Shown here in pieces: positions 33,495 to 45,600 of a stretch of DNA of 64,000 bases. Source of the stretch: Trileptium ribeirensis (taxonomy: Eukaryota > Nematoda > Enoplea > Enoplida > Thoracostomopsidae). Position numbers and translations under genes: made by a program. The stretch lies in the NCBI GenBank assembly GCA_030248225.1, contig JASANE010001648.1:1-64000 (forward strand), read 5' to 3'. The notes under the pieces were generated by a model. The model was not told where the DNA came from, searched no databases, and saw only the letters and a list, made by a program, of their open reading frames with translations. The first letter of the stretch is position 1; each line of letters starts with the position of its first letter.

Positions 33495-33760
33495 GCAGAA
33501 ATCCTTGGAAAATTCGGAAGAATTACTAGTTTCTCAAAATTTCAAAAGTTTACCCCCTCTGGTTTACCCCTGCCCTAACCATCTACACCCTAAGCCGTCG
33601 GATCTTGAACCTATGTGTTAAACACTGCAGAAATCCTTGGAAAATTCGGAAGAATTACTAGTTTCTCAAAATTTCAAAAATTTACCCCCTCTGGTTTACC
33701 CCTGCCCTAACCATCTACATCCTAAGCCGTCGGATCTTGAACCTATGTGTTAAACACTGA
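33495..33760 (+). repeat. 133-bp tandem duplication
   Basis: Two nearly identical copies at 33495-33627 and 33628-33760. The unit contains, on the minus strand, GGTTCAAGATCC, which resembles a B box. A 100-codon frame across copy 1 is not maintained in copy 2. Confidence 0.9.
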
Positions 33761-33764
33761 TTCG

Positions 33765-33870
33765 ATTTGGCTCGCATGTTCATACTGCATAGGTATCCAA
33801 CCCGGGATGTACTAGTGAGTAAGGCTATGTATACAAACCACTGAACTATTATTATGAGCTGTAGGTCGGT
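33765..33870 (-). repeat. tRNA-like SINE head (degenerate)
   Basis: The minus strand has TAGTTCAGTGGTTTG (A-box-like, D-arm) followed about 35 nt later by CCCGGGTTGGATACC (B-box-like, T-arm), with short complementary ends TCATA/TATGA. The stems are imperfect, so this is a tRNA-derived SINE or tRNA pseudogene. The 133-bp duplication lies immediately downstream and may be part of the SINE body. Confidence 0.45.
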
Positions 33871-34632
33871 CCCCTAATGAACCTGGCAAAGCGAGCGAAT
33901 AACGATTCATGTGCAAACAGACATTAAATGACACTCTGTTACACAATACCAATCGAACTGTACTGATTTGTGGCCTGTCGCCGTTAAAGGGTTAAAGTAA
34001 TTTATTTAAGCAAAATTCCTTCAATTGTTCCAACCGAACGATCGCGGCGAAACATTTATCATTTTTATCGTAAATTAATTAATAAAATGAATTTCAGGTA
34101 TGAGTATTGTCCATAAGTTCGTTTGTATCTAGGATTATAGCCGCTTTTCATACAAATATAAATTATATTCATTTCCTAGTATGCATACGATACTTTACAT
34201 TTACTGCAGTGTACCAATTCTGAAACGCGTTCATACACGGCTCGAAAATAAATTTTCATTAAACGCTGTCTGAAAAGCATGGTGTACTAAGGTTCGCAGA
34301 ACACTGCTAGACATTTCATAGCAAATGCAGCAAAGAAGATGAATATATAAAGATAGGAAGGAGGTAAGTCCTCACCTCTTACACGTGCCTATATATTTCT
34401 ATCGTATTTGAATAACGAATTTAGATCAATCTGTTTGAGTAACATTGCAAAAGTTTTCTCGCATGTTGGGATTGTATTAGCGGTTTAATGCCAACACATT
34501 CTATTAAAGCAAAGTATTCCAAGCATTTAGGCTTCTTTATACAAAGGTGTGGCTTAATCTATCCAGCTATGCTTTTGGTTTCTTATGCTTCATCGTATCT
34601 CCCGTTGTACAGTTACTATGAATCAACTGAAA

Positions 34633-35350
34633 TTAATGATCTGCTTGTAAATTTATTTCTTCGTGTAGCGTTTTAAAAGTCATGGCAAGATCAAAATACA
34701 GGCGTTTTGGTTCAAGTGGTTGCAAATTCATATTTTCTAGCCTGCATTTATAGTTGCCTAATGGCAAGTGGCCTCGAGTGAAAAGCCTGCGCGTAGAACA
34801 AAGTTGATCACGTTCTATGATGTCTATTTCCAATCTATGAACTGAGCACCATACACAACTAGCATATTCATGAATGGGTCTTACATAACTTGTGTATGAG
34901 CTGTGTAGTACATCAATATTACTGGTTAGGATACAACGAAAAATAATGTCTGTTATACAATATGCCTTGTCAAAATATTTCTACAATGTGACTTGAATTT
35001 TACATCATTTGAAATAGTAACTCTTAGATCAATAACATGGATTGTAGATGGAACTATATCACCGGAAAGTGTGCAATAATGCGGGTTTCGTCGAACAATG
35101 TGAAGCATTTGTCATTTTGCCCAGTCCGTGAGGCATTTAAGTAACTGAGTAGTGGTCGATTTTTAGCCAGGAAACCGTGTTGGTCCACTGAAATGTCATT
35201 TTCATGAATAAATTTTGTAATAGTTGAATTTATGACGTATTCCATAAACTTGCAGCAGTTCAATTTTAGCGCTATAGGTTGTTAGGTTATTAGCGTTTTT
35301 CCGTAACTTTGCTTTTTCCTTAACAAGTCGTTTTATATACGCTGGGTAAG
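34633..35350 (-). pseudogene. LINE (CR1/L2 type) reverse-transcriptase fragment, internally deleted
   Basis: Minus-strand pieces in order: a linker before the RT domain, the RT start (M-E-Y-V-I.. QHGFLAKNR), a direct jump to the post-RT region (DLRVTISNDVKFKSHC-like), then the C-terminal RR-LF-TRGHLPL..LQPLEPKRLYFDLAMTFK segment. The catalytic FADD region is missing. Several frameshifts. A dead 5'-truncated, deleted copy. Confidence 0.75.
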
Positions 35351-35523
35351 TTCACTATTCTGTACTGCCTATATTATTACACTATTCATACGGTTCATGT
35401 GAAATATGGACCAGATGAAGATCGTGTCAATCAAAATAGCCAGAATCACTGACATTTGGTAAATATACATTTAAGATCAGAAAGGGTACATAGCCACTTA
35501 CATTTGATCTATCGTAATAAAGA

Positions 35524-35785
35524 ATGAGTGGCGGATATAGCTCACCGGAAAGGGAGGGCGGACCTCCAAGATTAGCCACACCTAGAAAAATTTCATTCTA
35601 TTTAGGTCTGGAGGGCTAAACTTTGGTGTCTGCCTTAACAGCTAATTACTCTGCTCATTGCATATAAGTGTATTCATACGGATCGAATGGGAAATTTTAA
35701 TATCTTAGTCCAAAAAATTTATATGTCTTGGTCCAATGAAGGGTGGGTGGCCGCTCAGCCGCCCTGCTCCTTATATCTGCACTTG
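35524..35785. mobile_element. Degenerate hAT-like MITE
   Basis: The ends AGTGGCGGATATAG and, inverted, AGTGCAGATATAAG frame about 260 bp with A+T core and GGAGGGC-type subterminal tracts. Similar AGTGGCGGATC ends occur in many animal hAT elements. The target duplication is not preserved. Confidence 0.4.
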
Positions 35786-35871
35786 TACAGTATGAACGCA
35801 ATAAACGAATAAAGAATAAAACACAACTCCGGATCTTATGTCGTATCTTAAGCTTTTAACTGTACGTATAG

Positions 35872-37543
35872 CAGGGTTGCGCACCCGAAAAAACCAAGGG
35901 AAAAATGGTTTTTTCCGTTTTTTCCTACCCCCCCCCCCCGGAAAAATGAAAAAAAAACTATTTCAGAATTTTGAAGTCGAAAATAGTTGGAAAACCGTTT
36001 TGCAACAAAATATTATAGCCTTGAACATTATTTACACTCTTTTAGACAGCAATTACATTTCATGCATATGATTTATATGGTAGAAATGGTATAACTATGC
36101 CATCGACTAAATTTATAATCTTAGCATAAGCATAGCTTGCCTCCTCCACAGCTTAAAGAACTCTCGCCCGATGGTAAATTTAAAATAAATAGGTGCGGTG
36201 CGGTACTGAGTAGAGCTATAGAATTTGTATCGAGCATATGAAGGCAGTAAACTAGGCAGACACAGGCCAGGAACAAATGCTCACAGATACATATGGGACG
36301 GGAGTTGGTTAGTGGTTACCCATAAAGTCAGCCCTCCCTCCAAGAAAACCAAAAACCTAGGGGTTACACCCCTTGGTGGTTATCCACCACCATCCTACTC
36401 CATGCACCGGTCTGTTTACTTGTGATAGATACCCGCAGGCATGTATGTTTAGTACCACTCATGTCACACAAGGCACGCTATGTCATAAACTAAATAGCTC
36501 GACTGTTGGATCGTTGAGTTAAACCACATACTCTATTGTGTTAATGCGCTTCCAGCATCACTTGCAGGACTGGAAGTTTGACACCAGTTAAGAGTAAGTC
36601 TAACAATACTGAAAATTATAATGCCGCAATCGTCAATTTTAAACGTTATCAATGAACGATACTATTGTTACAATAGTTTGTTAAGTTTTGAGTTGAAGAT
36701 AAATACGCAATTGGTTTATCGCTAAATAAAACAAACATAGCTACCTTTTTAACGATAACGCGGCTCTGTCTTGGAACCATTGAAACCCGGTCTGAACAAT
36801 CTTAATGTTATATTATGTGGTCAATTGCTCGCCCGCAAAATCTCAATTTAAACGCCTTTAGATAAATGATGGGTATGCCATTATACTTTTGTAAGTCTGA
36901 GGTTCGATAGTTACCAAGTATCTTAGCAAGTTAATTAAAAATACATTATGTTTTGCTTCTGTTTCCATGCTAATTTTCATTTATATACATTTTTCAATAA
37001 ATATCGCATTTATTTTAGTAGTCAATGCTTATATACTGTCATGTCATACGAACTTAATAAACAACCAGAAACTTTACATTTGTCCAATTACGGTGCATTG
37101 CATTTTACAAAGGAATCCCAGCGCAGGCTCTGTCTCCAACGGCGCGACCTTTGTATCAATATTAAATAGATGAAGACGTGAGAGATGCTTTGCAGTATAT
37201 ATAATATACCAGTAGCGTTTTAACATGCAAATACCATGCTGAAAAATATGAGTTTACGGTTGCCTATGAAGTTCTTTCTATGTAACAACATTGCAGTTTT
37301 AGACCTTTTTCAGTAATTAAGGCATTAATGATCAACAACGGAGATTCAATTTCGCATAATGATCAACAACGGAGATTCAATTTCGCATAAAACTGTGTTT
37401 ACTGCTATTTTTCTAACAGGCTAACAAGTAAACAGCGAACAATAAATTTTACTTTTTTCCGTTTTTTCCGGATTTTTTCCATTTGTTTCCGGAAAAAAAC
37501 TGGTTTTTCCGGTCTGACTTTTTTCCGGAAAAAACCAACCCTG
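35872..37543. mobile_element. Non-autonomous hAT element with perfect 8-bp TSD
   Basis: 1672 bp starting CAGGGTTG and ending CAACCCTG, flanked by exact duplications ACGTATAG at 35864-35871 and 37544-37551. CA..TG ends with an 8-bp duplication are hAT hallmarks. Pyrimidine-rich TTTTTTCCGG tracts repeat near both ends in inverted orientation. There is no transposase frame. The interior holds a 31-bp tandem duplication (37327-37388). Confidence 0.88.
37327..37388 (+). repeat. 31-bp perfect tandem duplication
   Basis: Two exact copies of a 31-bp unit containing ATCAACAACGGAGATTCAAT, inside the hAT element. Confidence 0.9.
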
Positions 37544-37551
37544 ACGTATAG

Positions 37552-38860
37552 TATATTGCTAGTGTGAACTCAGCTTATCTGCTGTAGGTGTGAAACCACT
37601 TAGCTGTTTTAACAGTATAGTAAACTGATGAATAATCAAGAAGTGGAAAACCTAAGTTAATATATTATCATGTAAATATATCATTGCACAAAACGTAATA
37701 GCTACAATTATGTGCAAAAAGTTAGTGTTATTGTTTTGCTGCAAATCCTGATCAATTGCTGCGAAATTAATTAAAGAAATATTTCTAAAACCAAAAGGAA
37801 AACAAATGCAATATTTTAGTAAATAATAATTGTCTAAATTAATTTATTGAAGAAAGAGATACGTTCAACATCGGAACAAAGCGTATAACCACCAATAAAG
37901 CGACAAAGAACGAGCCATTTTCCGCATTTAATAATTTCAAACACACATTATCATGAGCAGTTTATATATTAATTGTGCTCGAATGCACATTTTACGATTA
38001 TATTATATTGATGCCTTAATTCGATGACTTTGTTGACCTGTATAAGTTGTTTGGAATTGTTACTCTTGCTGATAAGGTCTAATATTAAAACCACACAGCT
38101 CGATATTATAATTTACTTCGACACGATTGGTGACAATTCTTCTCTGTTTTGTAAATGTTACTATTTCTATATATCGCAGCTAATGTGGAAGTAATAAAAG
38201 CTACCGCTGGAAACAAAATAGATTCTAATTATCGGATAATGATTAAAACTAAAATAGGCGATGCGTTAAAAATTCTAATGAAAACATACGGTAGAGGTGT
38301 GAACCTTTGATCGAGTAAGAAAGTAAAATTCACACCGAAAGATGCTAAAATGCATAATCGGTTAGTTTACAGAAACAAATTTATAACAAGTATCGCACTA
38401 CGAAAAATGCGAGAAAAGAATATCAGACACCGCTGATAGTTATCGCACTGATTTGTATATGTTGAAACAGAAATTAAAAAAGAGAGATGGCTAGTCTATC
38501 ATTATAACAACAACAAAAAGTTTTATTGACTAATTACAAATTGTACCACAAGAAAGTTTACTAACAAATTACATATTGGTTACCAGATAGTTACTCTGTG
38601 CTCAAACCATTTGGTTTATTACCGGTGAAGCCAACACTTTTATACAGAAATGGTAAGCAACAACAATAAGCAATAAGTTTAATAAAAACGCATGCTGGGA
38701 ACCAGAAAATCAGAGAAACAAAGTTTGCGTCAGGCGTTAAGGCCAGTATAGCGTTCTACGGCTTAAAGAATGCCGGAATACAAGTTATATATACGAATAA
38801 TTTATACATTATTAAAAAATATGATTACGATGAGTTAAACTAAAATATGATCAGAAAAGG
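37552..38860. other. AT-rich sequence, nothing recognised
   Basis: 1.3 kb between two hAT elements. No frame above 60 codons and no repeat partner seen within the window. Confidence 0.35.
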
Positions 38861-38868
38861 AAAGTTCC

Positions 38869-39758
38869 CAAGGGCGTCATTTAGGGGGGCAGGGGGGGGG
38901 CAAGGCCCCCCTGGCTTTTCGGCTTCTCGATTTTTATATTTTTTCGCAGCGCAAATAGCACGATTTTTAGAAATTTTTTCAACATGTCAAAATGCGAACT
39001 GTTTTAGTGAGGATATTTTACCATTAAAGTTTACCAACTGGGCTCCGCCGTGATGAGACGCATCGTTTGACTTCGATCATTGACACCTTATGTACCGTGC
39101 GTGAAATACGATGAAAAATACGATTGCGATATATATACATATATATAATTGATATAATTTTCAGAAATACAATTGGATATATATTTGAGTTATGTCTAAG
39201 CGTGTTACGGGATCTGATACCGGACTATCTTCTAAACGTCAAAAATCATTGCTAACCTACTTTGGGCAGGCGGGCGGTCAACCGGAGACCCCGGGCACCA
39301 CAGCTGAAGAAATCCCGAGCGTTTCTGGTACCGCACCTGTGATACACACCAGTCTCAAAAAGGACATATCTGAATATCGTAAAGACGGCCCGCGGCAACT
39401 TCAACTGGCAGCTTTTCCCCTTACAAATAAGCGTCGTTTTTCGTCGAATTGGTACAATAAATTTGGATGGGTCGAATATTCGGTGGAGGGAAAATGCGGT
39501 TTACTGCTTCAGCTGTCGACAGAAAGGAGCGACGGTATCATCTAATCCTGTAAACAAGGGACGCCGATTTGGGTGGATGGTTGGGCGTCGGGGTGGTGGG
39601 CTGCGCGTGAGTCAGGTCCTCGTCCTGCAGCCTGGGCAACGTGCGCTGCACGGCAGAGACTCACAATTCGTTAACAAGCACATTCTGGTAGGTGCTAGTG
39701 TCTATATGAAATTTTAAAATCTTGCCCCCTCCAAGGTTTTTTTGAAATGACGCCCCTG
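38869..39758 (+). mobile_element. Internally deleted hAT element with perfect 8-bp TSD
   Basis: 890 bp. Inverted ends CAAGGGCGTCATTT / CAGGGGCGTCATTT, exact target duplication AAAGTTCC at 38861-38868 and 39759-39766. It contains the N-terminal part of its own transposase, then jumps to the 3' end. This is an internal-deletion derivative of the kind that gives rise to MITEs. Confidence 0.9.
39192..39560 (+). pseudogene. hAT transposase N-terminus with TTF-type zinc finger, frameshifted
   Basis: ATG at 39192 opens a Ser/Lys-rich N-terminus with KRQKSLLTYF, typical of ZMYM/hAT transposases. A basic K-R-R-F-x4-W-x3-F-x-W-x-E-Y-S segment follows. The reading then shifts by one base at about 39487, after which AVYCFSCRQKG continues in the next frame. 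W..F.W-x-E-Y-S..C-x2-C is the start of the TTF-type (BED-like) zinc finger. The dimerisation and RNase H-fold catalytic regions are absent. Dead remnant; full proteins are 600-800 residues. Confidence 0.78.
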
Positions 39759-40085
39759 AAAGTTCCACTTATATCTATTTATTGAGCTACGCGCTAAAAG
39801 TGAAAAGAGGAATAAATGTCACATTTTGTTAAATATTTCGATGAAATACCAAAACCTGGTTTAAATTGACTTTACCAATTGCCATTTTAAATTTTTTTTG
39901 AGTCAGAAGATGGAAAGTTTCTTCCATACGCCTTTGGTTCTTACCGGAAAGCTGTGATTAGGAACATTTGTTCGAAACTTGGGCTTAATCCGTTACCTTT
40001 TGTATTCCCATGTCCCCGAGTTGTGAGCCATTATAAATATATATTTGTAAAATCGGATTTCACCACTGAGATATTTGAATTTCAC

Positions 40086-40290
40086 GGCTAGATCTTACTT
40101 CAATCGACACAACTCTAAAGGCATCATGTTATAAAGTAATAGCCGTTCACGGTATGACATTTTATATACTTGTATACCCATTCTTTTCTTTTGCTCCTGA
40201 CATTGTTCCTCAAGCAATGGGTAAGTTGAAAACGAAACGTAGCTATTTGCAGGATGTTTGAACACAATTCGCCTTAATGAAATTAACATC
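40086..40290 (-). pseudogene. LINE C-terminal tail fragment
   Basis: The minus-strand frame contains SYRERLLLYNMMPLELCRLK, matching the conserved Y-x-E-R-L..L-x-P-L-E-x-R-R region after the RT of CR1/L2 LINEs. Short and truncated on both sides. Confidence 0.55.
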
Positions 40291-40384
40291 GTCTATCTGC
40301 CATCATCTTGTACATATATTGAAACAATCGCTTATTAACAATGTTCTGTCTAATATGTGGCTCTGTTCAAATGTTGTAGGTATG

Positions 40385-40500
40385 AACAAAAAATGAAACT
40401 CGTCAAATCCTTTAAATTATCGCCCAATATCTCTTGTATCAAACTGTGGTAAGGCTATGGAGCGTACAAAAATAAACAAGCAACTAAAATTAAATAGTTG
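40385..40500 (+). pseudogene. LINE RT motif fragment
   Basis: The plus-strand frame reads SNPLNYRPISLVSNCGKAME, the N-x-R-P-I-S-L-x-S-x-x-x-K-x-x-E segment at the start of LINE reverse transcriptases. It faces away from the fragment at 40086-40290, so they come from separate or rearranged insertions. Confidence 0.65.
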
Positions 40501-43020
40501 CAAAAAAATTCAGCTGAACAGCACCAACTGGAAAAATGTTCGGTGATAAAATTATCATCAATGATGAACTATGTTCACCATTACACCTCGTTCACATTGC
40601 ATCCGGTCCGACTCGATTTGAAAGTGTCTTGATCCTCAGCGTTTCCACACTACGTCCTACCCGATCCGGTTCTATCGGATTCCGAATGCACAATTTTATC
40701 GTATCCAAATCAGATGATGTGCTGTGAAAAATGGGTACACACGGCATGCGGTAGGACACCACTTGGTCAGATCGGTGCGGATAGAACGAAGACAATAGAG
40801 ACTGATGCAAATTGAACACTGCCTTATATACGCACCATCGTCAATATTTTATCATATACCCAACTTTATCATTGCAATTTTGCAAAAAACGGAATATTTC
40901 AAACAAATATAGACGTGTGTAAAAACATATATGTGAACATTATGCGTAACGGCGCTGTAGATGTTTTATAAAAGCATATGATTGATAGTGCTCAGCCTAT
41001 TGCAAAAAGATACTAGAAAGATAAAAAGAAATGTTGCTTTTCCTATTGCGTTATAATGTAGCGCCGCTCAGAATTGCCCTGGAAATATGAGAATTTGAGA
41101 TACGTAATTTTTCGTGCGCATCATAGTTGAATAAAAGATATCTCATGTCACTAATTTTGAACAAGCATTTATTTTCCCTTGATTCTAGTATACAACTGTT
41201 AAGCTTATTACTTCACGGCTACCATGGTACGTAGAATGGCGAGACCGTCACTTTCAAGATTCCAAATTTTCTATGAGTAAATGTCTTTCTGTGCTGTCCA
41301 CGTGTATGGCCGATAGCTTAGTACATCGTCCAGGTACATAGATGCGTTTAAAAGTTAGATATTAAACATTGTGGAAACTCTTCAGAAAAATTTTCTGAGA
41401 AAGCTTCTGCCTGATTTTGGGGGTGCGGCCTTCTAAGTATTAATATAGTATTTAACATCTAAGAACAGTCGCACGAACTGATGCTTCGATGGTCATAAGT
41501 AGATTCTTGGCTGCCATGTTAGTTATCCAATACATCACTTACCTACTGACATTGGCTTAAGCAAGCTTTCTTATTATTTTTCAAGATGATACTATCGCTG
41601 ATATAGAAATAATAGTGTCTCTGACGGTGATTTACAAGGTAGCGCTCATCAATAATTTTATTTTAATAGGTCAGTTGTTAGAGTTGGCTGAAATATCGAT
41701 ATAGTACCGTTTCAGGAGCGTAGATACTGACCATTTGTGTGTTCCAGAATACGGAAGACTGCAACTACAATGCTGTGACTAAACTTCTGCAACTTCGTTT
41801 ATTTGTGAGTCGTTAAGTATCAGGCAGTGTAAAGAATGCAGTTTTTCTTAATAGTTTAAATAAAAGGCAACGTCATATTGTTTTTCGTCAAACCTCGATT
41901 AGCTAAAGGCTGCTTTAATCTTTAAATACCAGACAATGCCAAGATTGTAAGATATCGGGCACGTCGCAAAATGTTTTTAGCCAGCAGAAACCCAACGGTC
42001 CCCGAAAACCATCAAGTTTCAGAGGATAATAGAGACTAAGTATTTTAATTGTGAATAAAAACAAATCATTGCCGTTAAAAGGCAGAAAAGGAAAAACCAT
42101 TCATCGACTATTATCTTCCAGCTTCCATTATTTAGACATCGTTTAACCTACTAGTTAGTGTTTAAGTTCATCTGATTCTGACAGCTATTAATGATTTTCG
42201 ATATTAAGTGAAATATGAAACTCTCAATTAAACTACGAAATATTTTGTACGCACTTTCAAGTATTTAGACGCTAAACCTATCAATTAAAACCCTAATTAT
42301 ACCCGCCTCCAAAGTCACAGCAAATCAAAATTATAGCATTTTGAAACAACAAGAGTAAATAGTACATAAATGAACAGAAACGCAGTGAATTTATTCTTTA
42401 AACGTAGTGTTAAAACATTTCCAAATTTACAACATACTGGCAAATTTGGCAGCATAATTCTTTAATGGTTGGGTTCGCGATGATGGACTTAATCATGGAT
42501 GCAAAACCCTTCGAGCTGCAACATCCAATGATCGGTAATAAACGATATACTACTACTATAAAAATCGAGATAAAGTTTTTATACCTCTGATATGTGCTTT
42601 ATATGCAAAATCAGGCAAGTACCACCTAACAAACAGAGTCGTAGACTGTTGGAATTCCCATTCCCAGCCATGTTGATGATGGCCCGCTTATGTTAGCCGC
42701 GAACTCAAAACTCTTCACACAGCTCTTGGTAAGTTCGATCTTAAATGGATTTCCCTAATGCGCAAGAATTTTATAATCAAATATAAATTGGCCCTGTTTC
42801 TTTTTGATTATTAATCCTTATTACCGTTGCTAATTCATGGTGTATAAAAGTTACCTCGGATACATAATTGTTATATTGTAAAAAATAATTTTTATATAAT
42901 TGCGTGAATTATACCATTAAATATGTTGATAAATAATTCAAGTTGGGTTGAGTTGAGTAGTTACAACTCCCGTGCAAGCATTTTTCAGATCTTTTTTCTC
43001 CGGAGAAAAATCGAAAAGTG
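40501..43020. other. AT-rich sequence, no supported gene
   Basis: 2.5 kb. Holds the inverted partner (42510-42556) of the repeat at 24597. A good acceptor/donor pair on the minus strand at 41546-41600 encloses 55 nt, but its only long frame ends in a stop at the donor, so it is not called an exon. Confidence 0.35.
42510..42556 (-). repeat. Dispersed repeat, partner of 24597-24643
   Basis: Reverse-complement copy of the 46-bp segment in TIMP intron 5, differing at about one or two positions. Confidence 0.6.
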
Positions 43021-43033
43021 CATAGGCTACCCG

Positions 43034-43225
43034 CAGTGCCGGAGCTAGAATATATTGGCAGTGCCAACAGGTTCGTTACTGAAAATTTTTTGACTACTAT
43101 TTAACTGCGTATTTTCCATTTTTATTCCGCATATTTTGCGTTTGTGTGGTAAGTCTATATCCTGACGGGAGGGGGAGAGGGGAGTGCTGCCACCCCACCG
43201 TGGCAGTGCTTGACCCGCCACAGTG
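43034..43225. mobile_element. hAT-like MITE, copy 1
   Basis: 192 bp, CAGTGCCGGAGCTAG at the left and an imperfect inverted counterpart ending CGCCACAGTG. Flanking 8-mers GCTACCCG and GGTACCCA match at 6 of 8 positions. The interior (GACTACTATTTAACTGC, GGGAGGGG tract) is shared with 44954-45151. Confidence 0.65.
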
Positions 43226-43404
43226 GGTACCCAAGTATATTTTAGTATAAATTTACCGACATTTCAAACACGGCTAAAGGAGATAAACATTAAGCCATCC
43301 GTTAAATAAACAGGCGTGGCATCGTGTCTGTGTCATCACAGTTGGGGACAAAACATCTAGTAGGCGTGGTGGGATTGAAGATTTTCACTAGGTCGCTCCG
43401 AGTT

Positions 43405-43495
43405 TATTTTTAGACGTAGTCTAAGTGTTTATATAAAGATTAAACAAGGTTAGACTAAGGTGTAGGTTTAGTATATCGAGAACACCATAGCATAC
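43405..43495 (-). repeat. Degenerate relative of the GGCC-target element
   Basis: On the minus strand the order CGATATACTAA, CTTAGTCTAA, TTTATATA matches the interiors at 25241 and 30211. The terminal repeats are not recognisable. Confidence 0.4.
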
Positions 43496-44944
43496 ATTAC
43501 GCTTATTCTACTACGCGTTACTGTGATAATTGCAACAATAAACAGCTTTTGAACAAAAAATTGCCTAATATACCTAATAGGGTTTGGTTTTCAGAAATTT
43601 TTCTTACGCTAAGCGCTCAATAAGCAGTTTGTTCTGAAGGGTAATTCTCTTAATTTGTTGACATGTAGCATTTTCTATCTTCAAGAAATAAGAAATTTAG
43701 TGGTAATTCATGTATATATGATATGTGTGTAGACTAGCATACTACCCAAAATATGACTAGCTTAAATTTCTTCATAAAGCATTTCTACAGAAAATTGATA
43801 GTTCTAATTTTGAATTAATATTAATGTTGAGCATAGGCCATAGGGAGGGTCGAGTTACCTGCTAAGATAGGATTTATCTAAGCTATATTTACCCTCTTCC
43901 CCTTAGTCCCTAAACAGCTTTAAACTCCTACCGCCCCAACCTAGACAAGGGTGCATTCAAGGGTGACGGGCAGGCTCGCCATAGAATTTGATATCCCTTT
44001 GGTGTTTTTGGTAAAAAAATTTCAACTTTTATCTAGTGTGGAAAACGCGAAAATTAACAATATTTGCAATTAAATGCCTCGTAAGTTTCAAATATTCACG
44101 TCAAAGAGTCAGCTCATATTTTTCCCGGGCTCTCCCTTAGCACAGTTTTCTGGGTACGTCAGGGAACCCAGACTATTCACAGTAAACACTGTCCATTTGC
44201 AAAGCAGCTGTCTGCTCTAATGTACCCACATCACCACCAACTGAAGCGACAACAGCGACTGGGTTTCACCGCACAAACTCTCAAATCAACAATCGTCATG
44301 TTGATAATAAACAAAGTGTTTTGTTCTTAGCGATAATTGAATGACTCTACGCCAGATTGATGATACTTTGAAATATTGGTCGGTTACTGGAAGCAGAACC
44401 TGATTTAACTTCATTATATATACATTATTCTAATTCCAATGATAGCTTTCATTATTGTTATTGTTATATTGAACACTATAATGTGACACATTTTGCTGTC
44501 GATATAAAAGTCGATATCTACCAAAGCAATCTGATAAACGGACGGTAATACTACAGATTGGTTATATGCTTTGATTATTATACCAAGAACCCGGGGGTGT
44601 CGCAAAAGAGGCCCCACGTTCGTCAAAAAATTAAATGATGGGCTTATAACAAAATGACTGTAGACGCTAGGACCTCCCCGCATTTTTACTAGACTCCCCC
44701 ACGTTTCAAGAGCTTGCGATGCATCTGACTACAACAGCAGTTCATTACCATTTCTTATTTCAAGCAAAGAGTGCGTCGTCAGAAGCGTTACTACTACGAT
44801 GTCATTTAAACGATAATTACTGTCGAAATAATGCAATTTAAAGCCTATGTAGACCGTCAATACTATGCGAGGTTGAGGTGTAGATTCTAAAAGGGCACAT
44901 GAACTTTCAATATAAAACAGCTCGAGTAACAAGCAGGATCCCAG

Positions 44945-45160
44945 ACTAGAAAGCACTGGCGGATCCATAAATTTCTGATAGGATCGGGTTTGCGAAATTT
45001 TTCTGACAGGGTGGGTTTATTACTGAAATTTTTTCGACTACTATTTAACTGCATATTTTTCATTTTTTCCGCATATTTGACATTTGTGTGACCTTTCAAT
45101 CCTCTGACGGGGCCGCTCCCTCCCCTCGACCCAGTGCTAGATCCGCCAGTGCTTTCTAGT
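44945..45160. mobile_element. hAT-like MITE, copy 2, with extended palindromic ends
   Basis: The core element, CACTGGCGGATCCA (44954) to TAGATCCGCCAGTG (45151), shares its interior with 43034-43225. The adjoining 8-mers are CTAGAAAG and CTTTCTAG, which are reverse complements rather than direct repeats, so the inverted repeat extends to 44945/45160 and no target duplication is visible. Confidence 0.65.
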
Positions 45161-45600
45161 TAAATATTATTTGTGTAACATCTCATTATTTCACCTCCTG
45201 ACATCACTTTGTTGTCTAAAGTAAGTTTTCTTTCAGTCAAAAAATTTGCTAACTGCTTCCTGAGCTACGCATTTGATAAGGTAGATATCGTTAGTTTATC
45301 GATCCTAATAATAACCAGTACATTTGACTGTTGAAATAGTACTAAAAATTTTGCGGAGAAGTTAAAGTGATATTTTGTTGAAGGAAACGTGTCAATAAGG
45401 AAAAAACCGTAGTGTTAACTGGGCGTAGTAAATACAGATTATACAGTATTCATGCACGAAAATAAGCATTAGACAAACGAGTTTCGAACATGAAATATCC
45501 AGTTGAAAAAATGGAAGATATAAACGGCTACACCGTGAGTTAATTAGAATTAGTTAGAACTAATATTTTATGCTTTACTTATATATTGCCATAATAAACA

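Noticed and set aside
36556..36593. 38-nt plus-strand exon with good acceptor and GTAAGT
   Set aside because: It lies inside a hAT element with no coding partner; likely chance.
41546..41600. 55-nt minus-strand exon with strong acceptor and donor
   Set aside because: The only long frame meets a stop at the donor, and no partner exon was found.
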